NCBI GenBank assembly: GCA_036265005.1
Contig: DATAPW010000166.1
Span: forward strand, 1-54,795
Direction: 5' to 3'
DNA: 54,795 bases
DNA from: JAMXLO01 sp036265005
GTDB lineage: Bacteria > Pseudomonadota > Alphaproteobacteria > Acetobacterales > Acetobacteraceae
Positions 32,218 through 42,353 of this stretch are shown piece by piece (positions within the stretch are counted from its first letter, which is position 1; every line of letters begins with the position of its first letter). Made by a program: the position numbers and the translations under genes. Below the pieces are notes generated by a model, which ran no database searches, was not told the DNA's origin, and saw only the letters and a list, made by a program, of their open reading frames with translations.

Positions 32218-32275
32218 GGTGCCAAGGTTGCGAAAGGGCTACCGCATATGGCCACGGGTAGGGCTGCGGTGCAAC

Positions 32276-32325
32276 GCCCCCTCCCAGCTCTCCCAAGCTG
32301 CGCGGGCGAGCGCCGGGGAGGGGGC
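32276..32325 (-). terminator. Hairpin at the end of the PaiB-like gene
   Basis: GCCCCCTCCC (32276-32285) pairs with GGGAGGGGGC (32316-32325) around a 30-base loop containing further short pairs. It touches the stop codon of the PaiB-like gene. It may act as a terminator or be one of the genome's repetitive hairpins. Confidence 0.45.
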
Positions 32326-32942
32326 TACCGCGGGATCAGCGCCGCCATGTCCTCCCGGCCCTCGTCCGCCAATCCGTCCACCACCCCGGTGCGGTCCTGC
32401 GCCGGGCGGTTCTGGCTCATCTTCCACTTGCCCTCGAGCCGCGCGATCGGCATCGCGAAGCCGACGATGCCCTTCAGCATCCCCTCGACGAAGTCCGCCG
32501 GCGCGTCGGTCACCGCCCAGGGCGCCGCCCGGCTGCTTTCCTGGCGCTCGGTCAGCCTTGTGACGATGGCGCGCAGCCGCTCGGTGTCGTCGAAGAACTC
32601 GACCGGCCCGTAGGCGTGGATCGCCACATAGTTCCAGGTCGGCACCACCTTGCCGTTCTCCCGCTTGGTCGCATACCAGGACGGGGTGATGTAGGCGTCC
32701 GGCCCCTGGAAGATCGCCAGCCCCTGCACGTCCGGCACGCTGCCGCGGGCCTGCGGGTTCGGCCGGGCGACATGGCCTAGCAGCATGCCGTTCGGCGCCG
32801 GCTCGCGGTCCAGCAGCATCGGCACATGGCTGGCGATCAGCCCGTCCGCCGTCATGGTGACCAGCGTCGCCAGCCCGGCCCGGCGGATCGCCGCATGCAG
32901 CACATCGATGCGGTCTTCCTTGAACAGCGGCGGAACGTACAC
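32325..32942 (-). CDS. FMN-binding PaiB-family protein
   Basis: The 205-residue protein opens with MYVPPLFKEDRIDVLHAAIR and continues with LATLVTMTADGLIASHVPML, GMLLGHVARPNPQAR, YITPSWYATKRENGKVVPTW and NYVAIHAYGPVEFF. This is the full PaiB pattern. It has a split-barrel FMN-binding fold related to pyridoxamine oxidases and is described in Bacillus as a negative regulator of sporulation and protease genes. In proteobacteria the role is unclear and a flavin-dependent enzyme is plausible. The C-terminal helix includes MLKGIVGFAMPIARLEGKWK, also typical. Confidence 0.88.
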   Translation of the reverse strand: MYVPPLFKEDRIDVLHAAIRRAGLATLVTMTADGLIASHVPMLLDREPAPNGMLLGHVARPNPQARGSVPDVQGLAIFQGPDAYITPSWYATKRENGKVVPTWNYVAIHAYGPVEFFDDTERLRAIVTRLTERQESSRAAPWAVTDAPADFVEGMLKGIVGFAMPIARLEGKWKMSQNRPAQDRTGVVDGLADEGREDMAALIPR

Positions 32943-33029
32943 GGCAAATCCTCCAGCAATCGCCGGCAGGGTCGCGGAAAATGGGATCGCCTGGAAGGGC
33001 CCGGATCGCCCGCCGGGATCAGTCCAATG

Positions 33030-34667
<1,638 letters not shown>

Positions 34668-34801
34668 CGGTCTGGCTCCTGCTTAAGGTGGCGTGGCGCG
34701 GGTATGGACGAATTGTGGCGATGATAAGAGTGAAATTGCGCAACAATCTAGCCCGGCCACAGAACTTTGAATTGTGCGCCGCACCATCATTTCGGTGTTG
34801 C

Positions 34802-35650
34802 TTACAGCGAAACCCGCAATCCGTCGTATCCCGACATAACCCGTCCGGCGAAGTCCTGTGCCACGTTATGACGCATCTCGTCGAGCAATGCGTCCGACTT
34901 CTGGCGATGGTGGGTCAGCACCAGCGTGCCGACGCCGGCCTCGGTCGCGATGCGTCCCACCGTGTCGGCGCAGGCCAGCGTGTAGTCGGCCAATCGCCGG
35001 GTCTGCGGCGAGACGATCTCGCTGCGCGCAAGGTAGCAGCACTGCACCAGGATGTCGGCATTCGCCGCGAGCCGGCGCAGCCCGGGGCAATCCACCGTGT
35101 CGCCGCTGAACGCGATGACCCCTGCGGCGGATTCGAAACGATAGCCGAGACAGACCCAGCGCTGGCGGAACGCATCGGGGAAGTCGAGCCGGCTCCCGTG
35201 GTCCACGATGTCCGCGATGATTCGCCAGTCGCTGCCTTCGCACACTGTGCCGGCGAGGATGTCGGTGGTGATGGCGGGTTGCCACGGCACGTTGCCAGCC
35301 TCGTGGACGCGGAACTCGATGTCCTTGTCGTAGATCTGGTGGATCAGCGTCTCGACGATGCGCCGCGTTTCCGGTGGCCCGAACAGGCGGAGCGGCCGGG
35401 CGCGTCCCATCAGCCAGGACGACAGAATGACGTCGTGCAGCTCGCCGATGTGGTCGTAGTGGTGGTGGGTGACCAGCACCGGGTCGATCTTCGCAAGCGG
35501 CACGTCGAGCGCGGCAAGCTGGCGCACCACGCCGCGGCCGGCGTCGATCAGGATGGCGTCGTCGCCGGTCTCGATCAGCAGCGAGGTGGCGCCGCGTGCA
35601 ACATCGGGACGCGGGCCTCCGGTGCCGAGCAGGGTGATGGAAGGCGGCAT
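34802..35650 (-). CDS. MBL-fold metallo-hydrolase (RNase Z-like)
   Basis: The 282-residue protein begins with MPPSITLLGTGGPRPDVARG and SLLIETGDDAILIDAGRGVV and carries the metal motif VTHHHYDHIGELHD (HxHxDH). Further ligands appear in VIAFSGDTVDCPGLRRLAAN and in LVLTHHRQK near the end. This architecture is that of the RNase Z/arylsulfatase-type branch of the superfamily. At 282 residues and without the exosite sequence of true tRNA 3'-processing RNase Z, it is more likely a hydrolase of small molecules. It stands alone upstream of pckA. Confidence 0.8.
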   Translation of the reverse strand: MPPSITLLGTGGPRPDVARGATSLLIETGDDAILIDAGRGVVRQLAALDVPLAKIDPVLVTHHHYDHIGELHDVILSSWLMGRARPLRLFGPPETRRIVETLIHQIYDKDIEFRVHEAGNVPWQPAITTDILAGTVCEGSDWRIIADIVDHGSRLDFPDAFRQRWVCLGYRFESAAGVIAFSGDTVDCPGLRRLAANADILVQCCYLARSEIVSPQTRRLADYTLACADTVGRIATEAGVGTLVLTHHRQKSDALLDEMRHNVAQDFAGRVMSGYDGLRVSL

Positions 35651-35884
35651 GTGCTCATGTTCGCAGGCAGGGTCGGGGGCCGTCCAGCGGGTCGCGGATC
35701 AGTCGCATGACGCGTGGGGTGGGATGACGGTCGTGCGGTGAGACGGGCGACAATTGTTCGTGACGTGAGCGGCTGTCATTGCGGGAAGCGCAGTGGCCGA
35801 AGTGTCTTTTGCCGTCGGTCCCGCAGCATGACGTGGCGCAGACCCAGGCTGCGCGTTACGTTTGTCGATCCCTTCGAGGTTATG

Positions 35885-36694
35885 ATGGCCGCTGCTCAGA
35901 CCGTCCGGACAATCGTCATCAACGGGATCGCCGTGAATTGCTGTCTCGAAGGTCCGGAAACCGCTCCCGTCGTGTTGTTCGGAAACGGTCTGGCCACCGG
36001 AACGGCCATGTGGGAGCCGCAGGCAGAACAGTTCTCCAAGGGTTTCCGCGTGCTGCGATACGATGTGCGTGGGCACGGCGCGACCGAGGCGACGCCGCCG
36101 CCGTACACGATTGAGCGGCTTGCCGACGATGTGGTCGATCTTCTCGATCGGCTCGGCATCGGCAAGGTCGCGTATGTCGGTCTCTCACTCGGCGGAATGA
36201 TCGGGCAGTCACTCGCCGTCCGTCACCCGCACAGGGTCGGGTCCCTGGTACTGTGTGACACGACCATGCACAGCCCGCGTGCCATGTGGATCGAGCGGAT
36301 CGCGGCGATCGGGGCGAACGGACTCGAACCGCAAGTCGAGCCGTCGATCGAGCGCTGGTTCACGCCCAGCTTCAGCTCCAGCCAACCGAAGCTTGTCGAC
36401 AACATGCGCGCGATGATCCGCGCCACGTCACTCCAAGGCTATCTCGGCTGTGCGATGGCGATGCGCGACATGCGCCTCGAGAGCGTGGCACCCCGCATCA
36501 CCCAACCGACCATGATCATTGTCGGACGCGACGACCGCTCGACGCCGGTTGCCGAAGCGCAAGCCCTGCACGCGGCGATTTCCGGATCGCAGCTCGAGGT
36601 CATCGAACACGCCGCGCATTTGCCGAATATCGAGCAGGCGTCTCGGTTCAACGCCGTGCTGGGCCGCTTCCTCGACGCGCACTCCGCCGCGTAG
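35885..36694 (+). CDS. Alpha/beta hydrolase, 3-oxoadipate enol-lactonase-like
   Basis: The 269-residue protein shows the nucleophile elbow GLSLGGMIGQSLAVRHPHRV, the oxyanion region LFGNGLATGTAMWEPQAEQF, and the acid and base in IIVGRDDRSTPVAEAQ and IEHAAHLPNIEQA. FRVLRYDVRGHGATEATPPP is typical of PcaD-like lactonases of the beta-ketoadipate pathway. No other pca gene is nearby, so the assignment to that reaction is tentative. The ATG at 35885 has GAGG at suitable distance. The frame upstream to 35714 looks non-coding. Confidence 0.8.
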   Translation: MAAAQTVRTIVINGIAVNCCLEGPETAPVVLFGNGLATGTAMWEPQAEQFSKGFRVLRYDVRGHGATEATPPPYTIERLADDVVDLLDRLGIGKVAYVGLSLGGMIGQSLAVRHPHRVGSLVLCDTTMHSPRAMWIERIAAIGANGLEPQVEPSIERWFTPSFSSSQPKLVDNMRAMIRATSLQGYLGCAMAMRDMRLESVAPRITQPTMIIVGRDDRSTPVAEAQALHAAISGSQLEVIEHAAHLPNIEQASRFNAVLGRFLDAHSAA

Positions 36695-36802
36695 GGCGAC
36701 GGCCAGCCGTCGCCGCCCGTCCGCACTGCCACGTCACGCAGATGAAGATGACGCCACCGTCGGTCTGCGTGCAAAACTGCTGAACCGCGGCAAGGCAACA
36801 GG

Positions 36803-37588
36803 TCAAGGTGTCGCGAGGGGAGCGCCGTCGATCCCGGCGCCCTCCGCAGTCAGGAACGGCAGAGCCAGGTCGTGAAACGCGTCCGGCTCTTCCAGTTGCG
36901 GCGTGTGGCCGGAGTTCGACAGTACGACGACTTGGCAATCGGCCATCTGCTCCCGCATGGCCGCTGCGTGTTCTGCCGTGCGCACCTTGTCGTGGCGGCC
37001 CTGAATGATCATGACGGGAACCGTGATGCTGCCAAGGCGATCGAACGTATTCGACCTTGCGTTCGAACGCGCCGCTTCCACCACCGCGGATTGCGACGCG
37101 CCCATCGCGATACGCATGACCATGTCCTTCCGCTCGCCGGATTGCGGCTGGTGGAAGAACCCCGCGACGACGGACTCTGCGGTCGCCGCGTTCCATGGGC
37201 CGCTCGCGAGAACATCGGCCTTGGCCAGTGCCGCCACCGGATCAGTCGTGAACGCGCCTGTCGCAACCAGCAGGAGTCGCTTGAGCCGATCGCGGTGGCG
37301 CAACGCGAAATGCTGCGCCACCACTCCACCCATCGATCCGCCGACCAGTGCTATGTGCGATATGCCCTGCGCGTCGAGCATGCGGGCGACGTCGTCGGCG
37401 TAGCCTTCCATCGTATATGGCCCGGGCTGATCCGCGGAGCCGCCGAAGCCGGGAAGATCCGGTGCGATAGCGGCGCGGCCGCTCTCGGCAAGCCGATCCA
37501 GGGTAGGTTGCCAGTAAGCCGAGGACTGGCAAAAGCCATGCAAACAGACCACCGGCAGGCCCGCGCCGCGGCGCTCCACGAAGTACAT
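36803..37588 (-). CDS. Alpha/beta hydrolase at the end of the ABC operon
   Basis: The 261-residue protein has the HG oxyanion motif VVCLHGFCQSSAYW, the loop IAPDLPGFGGSADQPGPYTM, the nucleophile elbow ALVGGSMGGVVAQHFALRH, the acid in MIIQGRHDKVRT and the base in VVVLSNSGHTPQLEEPDAFH. The nucleophile triad is intact. It starts seven bases after the stop of the solute-binding protein gene on the same strand, so it belongs to that operon. It may hydrolyse an ester or lactone form of the imported compound. The substrate is unknown. Confidence 0.82.
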   Translation of the reverse strand: MYFVERRGAGLPVVCLHGFCQSSAYWQPTLDRLAESGRAAIAPDLPGFGGSADQPGPYTMEGYADDVARMLDAQGISHIALVGGSMGGVVAQHFALRHRDRLKRLLLVATGAFTTDPVAALAKADVLASGPWNAATAESVVAGFFHQPQSGERKDMVMRIAMGASQSAVVEAARSNARSNTFDRLGSITVPVMIIQGRHDKVRTAEHAAAMREQMADCQVVVLSNSGHTPQLEEPDAFHDLALPFLTAEGAGIDGAPLATP

Positions 37589-37595
37589 CGCGCGA

Positions 37596-38909
37596 TCAGC
37601 TCTGCTTCTTCAAGGCGCGTGCCTTGGCCGCGGAAGCTTCCAGCGCCGCCTGAGGTTTGGTCTGCTGCAGAAGCACGTTCTGGATCTGCTCCTGGGTGAA
37701 GCGATCCCATTGGCTGTACCATGGAGAACTGATGTTCTCGCGCATCTGTGCGGTCGCGTATTGCTGGCTGCGCACCTCAAGATCGTAGCCCGCGGCCTTC
37801 TGCGCCGCGATGATGTCGGGGTCATGATCCAAGGACATGTAGGAATATCCGACGCCGAACCTGAGGTACCAGTCCTTCGCCGTATAGTAGGCACCGCTCT
37901 TGTCCTTGCCGCCCATGTAAGAGATCAGCCGCCAGCTGGCATCCTTCTGGCTCGTCTTCGAACTCAGGCCGTACATGCGTGCCCACCCCATCGGCCCCTT
38001 GCCGACATCCTTCAATGCGGGGAAGCGGGTGATCTGGATGTCGCCGGCGCGCTTGCTGTACGCCTTGTTGTTGGCGCGCGGCAGGACATTGCCGACATTC
38101 GAGGTGAAGACGCCTTGCCCGGCCAGGAACGCATCGCGCGCTTGCGTTTGATCCATTTGGAGGCCGCGCGGGTCCATGATCTTCCAGGTGTGCATGGCGT
38201 CCACAAGCCATTCCAGGACACCGAGCGCGGTCGTGTCTTCATTGGGATAGACCGGGTCGAGCGCCGCATTGAAGAGATGCCCGCCCGAGGCCAGCACCAT
38301 TGACCAGAATTCGCTCAACCCGTCCACGTCCGTCTTGTAGCCCTTGAGGATCGGGTATTCGGTGCCCGCCTTCTTGACCTCGAGCGCAGCGTTCTTCAGT
38401 TCATCCAGCGTAACCGGCGGTTTTGCAACATTTGCCGAGGCCACAGCCTTCTTGTCGAACATGTACATGAAGATGTCGCCGTAATACGGCGTGCCATACT
38501 GCTTGCCGCCGTACGACATCGCCTGGCGAATATAGGGGAACATGTCGGCGTTCAGTGCGTCCAGGCCACTCATGCCGTCGATCGGGTCCACCCAGCCGGC
38601 CTCGACCCACGCGCCGAGATCGGTGTCACGGACATAGAACGAGTCCGGCTGCGATCCGGCAACGAACAGCGCGATCATCTTTTGATTGTAGGACTGCATG
38701 TCCAGCGGCGTGTAGCCGACAGAGATGTCGGGGTTCTGCTGCATGAACAGTTTGACGTCGGCTTCCGTCACCTGCGGCTCGAACGCCCAGCCGGAGAACG
38801 TGATCTGGGTTTGCGCGGCCGCCCACGCGGGCAGCCCGGAGGCAGCGATCGCCGTCCCTGCCAGGAAGGCACGACGCTGAAGCGGACGCGACAGCCGATG
38901 CGTGGTCAT
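37596..38909 (-). CDS. Extracellular solute-binding protein of a sugar-type ABC importer
   Basis: The 437-residue protein has a Tat-type signal (RPLQRRAFLAGTAIAASGLP). The mature part resembles family 1 (maltose/UgpB-like) binding proteins: TQITFSGWAFEPQVTEADVK, DSFYVRDTDLGAWVEAGWVD, PYYGDIFMYMFDKKAVA and the late hinge GDIQITRFPALKDVGKGPMG. A folded, Tat-exported binder may contain a cofactor or fold quickly. The ATG at 38909 follows GGAGAGAA. It is the third gene of the importer operon, after two permeases. The ligand is unknown. Confidence 0.87.
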   Translation of the reverse strand: MTTHRLSRPLQRRAFLAGTAIAASGLPAWAAAQTQITFSGWAFEPQVTEADVKLFMQQNPDISVGYTPLDMQSYNQKMIALFVAGSQPDSFYVRDTDLGAWVEAGWVDPIDGMSGLDALNADMFPYIRQAMSYGGKQYGTPYYGDIFMYMFDKKAVASANVAKPPVTLDELKNAALEVKKAGTEYPILKGYKTDVDGLSEFWSMVLASGGHLFNAALDPVYPNEDTTALGVLEWLVDAMHTWKIMDPRGLQMDQTQARDAFLAGQGVFTSNVGNVLPRANNKAYSKRAGDIQITRFPALKDVGKGPMGWARMYGLSSKTSQKDASWRLISYMGGKDKSGAYYTAKDWYLRFGVGYSYMSLDHDPDIIAAQKAAGYDLEVRSQQYATAQMRENISSPWYSQWDRFTQEQIQNVLLQQTKPQAALEASAAKARALKKQS

Positions 38910-38950
38910 GAGCTTCTCTCCGATTGCCTTGATAGGATCGCCTCGCGACG

Positions 38951-39829
38951 TCATCCCTTGACCCCGCCGCTGGTCAGGCCCTGTACTATCAGGCGCTGGC
39001 ACATCAGCGCGAGCAACAGTGGGGGCAGTACGGCGAGGACACCGCCGGTTGCCATCAGTGTCCGCGCGGTCGTCACATCGGTGACGAACCCCGCAACCAC
39101 GACCGGCGCGGTCTTCGATGCCATCGTGGTGGTCAGTATGACCGCGAAGAGATAGTCGTTCCACGCGGTCATGAACGCGAAGATCGCGGCGGCGGCGAGA
39201 CCGGGCGCGGCCACGGGGATCAGGATCTTCCAGAGCATCTGCGTCCAGGTGCAGCCATCGACCATGGCGGCCTCTTCCAAAGACCGCGCAATACCCTGAA
39301 AATAGTTCTTCATCAGCCAGATCGTGAACGGGAGCGTCAGCGTCAGATAAGTGATCGCCAGGGCCGCCAGGTTATCGAGCAGGTGGAACGTCCTGATCGT
39401 CAGGTACAGCGGCACGATCAGTGCGATGCCCGGCACCATGCGCGAGCCGAGATACATCAGCAGCAGCGGCATCCGCCCCGGGAAGCGCAGGCGCGCAAAG
39501 CTGTATCCCGCGAGCGTTCCCAGGATCAGGTTGAGCGCCGCCGTCGCGGTCGCCGCCACGAGCGAGTTGAAGATCCCCGGCAGCGTGTTCTCCGCCGCCC
39601 GGCTGCCAACAACGGCTTCGACGCCGGAAGCGTGGATGAATGTCAGATAATTGCCGATCGTGAAGCTGTCCCAGCCGATCCTGGGCGGCACCGACAGAAC
39701 ATCGCTCTCGTGCATGAAACTGGTCAGGACGAGCCACGAGAACGGTGCGAGGACATACATGGTCACCAGCAGGCCGCCGCCCATCAGCATAACCGTATGG
39801 ATTCGTCTCTGCACGCGTGCGGCTCTCAT
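38951..39829 (-). CDS. ABC transporter permease (MalG-like)
   Basis: The 292-residue inner-membrane protein has about six helices. The EAA-loop that docks the ATPase is visible as ARSLEEAAMVDGCTWTQMLW with the downstream KILIPVAAPGLAAAAIFAFM. It starts with MRAARVQRRIHTVMLMGGGL, and FSWLVLTSFMHESDV is typical of the second permease of carbohydrate importers. Its ATG overlaps the stop of the upstream permease by four bases (ATGA), showing translational coupling. It forms the channel with the partner at 39826-40800. Confidence 0.9.
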   Translation of the reverse strand: MRAARVQRRIHTVMLMGGGLLVTMYVLAPFSWLVLTSFMHESDVLSVPPRIGWDSFTIGNYLTFIHASGVEAVVGSRAAENTLPGIFNSLVAATATAALNLILGTLAGYSFARLRFPGRMPLLLMYLGSRMVPGIALIVPLYLTIRTFHLLDNLAALAITYLTLTLPFTIWLMKNYFQGIARSLEEAAMVDGCTWTQMLWKILIPVAAPGLAAAAIFAFMTAWNDYLFAVILTTTMASKTAPVVVAGFVTDVTTARTLMATGGVLAVLPPLLLALMCQRLIVQGLTSGGVKG

Positions 39830-40800
39830 GCCTCGAACTCGCCGCGGCCATAAAGGATGCGGAAATAGATCACCGACAGGCCGAGTGTGATCAGGGTAAC
39901 GATATACGCGTAAGCGCTGCCGTGGCCGAAATCGAGGTTTTCGAACGTCGTCAGGTAGGTCGCCCAGGTAAGCGTCGTCGTGGACGTGCCCGGGCCGCCG
40001 GCGGTCAACACATAGATGATATCGAATGCCCTCACGGCGAGCATCGTCTCCAGGATCAGCACGATCAGCAGCGCCTGGGCGAGCCAGGGCAGCGTAATGT
40101 GCAGGAAGAGCTGCCATGACCGGCACCCGTCGACACGCCCGGCGTCGTAAAGCTCCGCGGGGACGCGCTGCAATGCACCGAGAAACAGGATCGCGGCAAG
40201 CGCGAATTCGTTCCACGTGTGCGCAACGATCAATCCGCCGAGCGCGTATGTGGGGACGGCCAACCATCCCTGATAGTGATCGATGATCCCGAGCCAGCGC
40301 AGCAGCGCGTTCAACGCGCCGATCTTCGGGTCATAGATCCACTGCCACATCAGACCATTGACAACCGGTGGAATCGCCCAGGGGATCAGGATGACGGTCC
40401 GCACGAAGCCGCAGCCGGGAAAGCGACGGTTCAGCAACAGGGCGACCGCAAGGCCAACCGAGACGATGATGATGACGGCAATCACCGTGAACACGACGGT
40501 GATGCGCAGGGCCGTCCAGAAATCGGGATCTGCCAGGATGTCGAAGTAGTTCTGTAGCCAGACAAGACGGAAGATCCGCGGCCGCCGCAGATCGTAGCGG
40601 TGCAGGCTGACCCAGATGGAATAGCAGATCGGATAACCGACCAGCAGGACGATCACCAAAATCGAAGGCGCGTTCAGCAGATATGCAAACGGTGTGGTAC
40701 GCCGGCTGATCCACGTTCTGCGGTGCATCACCAGAAGCGCGTCCGCCTCCGGAGCGAGCGGACCGGGTCTTTGAAACTGACCCTCGATGGACACCTTCAT
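39826..40800 (-). CDS. ABC transporter permease (MalF-like)
   Basis: The 324-residue protein has six helices, beginning LNAPSILVIVLLVGYPICYS. The ATPase-docking EAA loop is variant: RVPAELYDAGRVDGCRSWQL followed by FLHITLPWLAQALL. The start at 40800 (MKVSIEGQFQRPG) is favoured by GGAG eight bases upstream. An ATG at 40728 is the alternative, nearer to the membrane region. It is the first gene of the four-gene operon. No ATPase (MsmX/MalK-type) gene is found beside it, so the importer probably borrows one. Confidence 0.88.
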   Translation of the reverse strand: MKVSIEGQFQRPGPLAPEADALLVMHRRTWISRRTTPFAYLLNAPSILVIVLLVGYPICYSIWVSLHRYDLRRPRIFRLVWLQNYFDILADPDFWTALRITVVFTVIAVIIIVSVGLAVALLLNRRFPGCGFVRTVILIPWAIPPVVNGLMWQWIYDPKIGALNALLRWLGIIDHYQGWLAVPTYALGGLIVAHTWNEFALAAILFLGALQRVPAELYDAGRVDGCRSWQLFLHITLPWLAQALLIVLILETMLAVRAFDIIYVLTAGGPGTSTTTLTWATYLTTFENLDFGHGSAYAYIVTLITLGLSVIYFRILYGRGEFEA

Positions 40801-41202
40801 CCAGTCGCTCCAACTGCGCGCAATGCGAGGACGTTGCAGAGCACGTGACCGTACGATACCCCCGTTCCGTAGTTTTGCAACATCGAGTGCGTGGCCGGGC
40901 AGCGCAACCGGTTCAGCGGTATTCGGGACCAAGCTTCGATAGCGCGCTCCCTCGGCATATCCGAATCGAGCAGGCCGCACGGCGGTCGGGCATCATGTTC
41001 GCCGTCCTGCCGACCAGCCCGCGCTCGACAGCCGGCGATCGCCGTAGGGGCGGGTGGGGCAATAAAAGTTGGGGGTGGCCACAATTATCATGGTATGGCA
41101 ATTATACTGCGATGGAGCAGGATGCAGAGCGCGATGCCGGGCGCTCCGGCCAGCGCACGAGTGCCCAACGTTGCGATGCGAACACTGATCGGGGAACTTA
41201 AA
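40801..41202. other. Divergent intergenic region upstream of the ABC operon and the PEP-CTERM gene
   Basis: About 400 bases without a convincing gene. The short frames found are not coding-like. The region around 41060-41115 is AT-richer (GCAATAAAAG, then ACAATTATCATGG and GGCAATTATACTGC) and is a plausible promoter zone for the PEP-CTERM gene. No operator palindrome was recognised. Confidence 0.45.
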
Positions 41203-41943
41203 ATGACCGGCACCCTAATGAACACAACCCGCCAAGCGTGCCGTCTCTCGCTGCTTGCCGCCGTCTCGGCGACGGCCTTTTGTCACACGGCCTTGGCCAC
41301 GCCATTCATCGACGTGCGCGCGTCCTGGTCAGCGTACCTTGAGGGGATAATGGCTTCAGACGGAACCATGGCCGGCGATATTCCATCTGGCATCGTGATC
41401 ACCTGCGACGGATATGCGAGCGACGGATGCAGTAATAGCCTGGAAGTTTCTCACACGGTCACTCACAGCCTGACGGAAGGATATTCAAGCTCGGCAAGCC
41501 TGGTCATTACGAATGCTGGCGACACTTCGTCTTCGGGGGACCTTGTATTCGGCGTCGGCTGGAGCGCGTTCAACCCGGGTGGACCGGAAGTTGGCCTCTC
41601 GATCGACAACGCGCAGCAATCGGCGAGCTTCAGCAGCGAGTCGGACGGGACGTCGGACGGGATTGGAGGAGACTACCACGCCTGCAGTCTGCCGGTGCCG
41701 GCGAGTCAGGTCTATTATGGTGGTTTTACGACCCTTTCGTGCGGCGTGCAGTCACCAGACTCGGATAGCGCTATGCTTTTCGTCGACCTCTCATCACTGG
41801 CGCCGGGAGACAGCGTGGAGTTCGATAACACGCTGTCCATAAGCGACAGCTTCAACATTCCGACCCCCGAGCCTTCCGGCCTCGCTATTCTGGGGTTCGC
41901 GATGTTCGCTCTTGCAGCGGCCCGCCGTCGGCCGACCGGCTGA
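41203..41943 (+). CDS. PEP-CTERM sorting-domain exported protein
   Basis: The 246-residue protein has a signal peptide (LSLLAAVSATAFCHTALA), a Ser/Gly/Asp-rich beta-type middle and a C-terminal PEP-CTERM tripartite signal. That signal consists of the motif PEPS, a hydrophobic helix (GLAILGFAMFALAAA) and a basic end (RRRPTG). Four Cys (CDGYASDGC, CSL, SCG) could form disulfides. Such proteins are processed by an exosortase/EpsH system and go to the surface or exopolysaccharide matrix. No exosortase gene is in the window. The ATG at 41203 follows GGGGAAC, and an ATG at 41218 is possible. Confidence 0.83.
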   Translation: MTGTLMNTTRQACRLSLLAAVSATAFCHTALATPFIDVRASWSAYLEGIMASDGTMAGDIPSGIVITCDGYASDGCSNSLEVSHTVTHSLTEGYSSSASLVITNAGDTSSSGDLVFGVGWSAFNPGGPEVGLSIDNAQQSASFSSESDGTSDGIGGDYHACSLPVPASQVYYGGFTTLSCGVQSPDSDSAMLFVDLSSLAPGDSVEFDNTLSISDSFNIPTPEPSGLAILGFAMFALAAARRRPTG

Positions 41944-42353
41944 ATTCCGCCACTCTGCGAGGGGTCATCACCGCGCGTCGCCGATGTGGCCACCCGCAGC
42001 CCCGCCGGAGATTGCACTGCCCTGCGGCCGTCCGGCAGCATCGCGCCGCGCTTGCCGTGTGACCTGCAATCTCGCTTGCAGAAGGTCGCTCTCGGCCAGC
42101 GGCTTCGAACGCAGCGAACGATCAAGCGATCCTGCGGCTGATCAAGGAGACAGCGGCTTCACGCCCCCGTGGACCATCGTCATTCACCCGCTGCATACCC
42201 CTATCTCGAAAATCAGGTTCAGGTCCCGCGCGGACGCTCACTATCTGGCGCTGGACAGGTTTTGCTGCACTGCAAAATGCATCAAGCAAGCCCGACAGAA
42301 TCATGATTTTGGGCGTCGCGGCGGGTCAGGCGCGTCGCGTGGAGCCGCGCCGC
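41944..42353. other. Intergenic region upstream of the RND operon
   Basis: About 410 bases. I see no intact gene, no tetR/marR-type regulator and no clear operator. Short frames here are unlike the neighbours in composition. The operon therefore has no visible local regulator. Confidence 0.4.
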
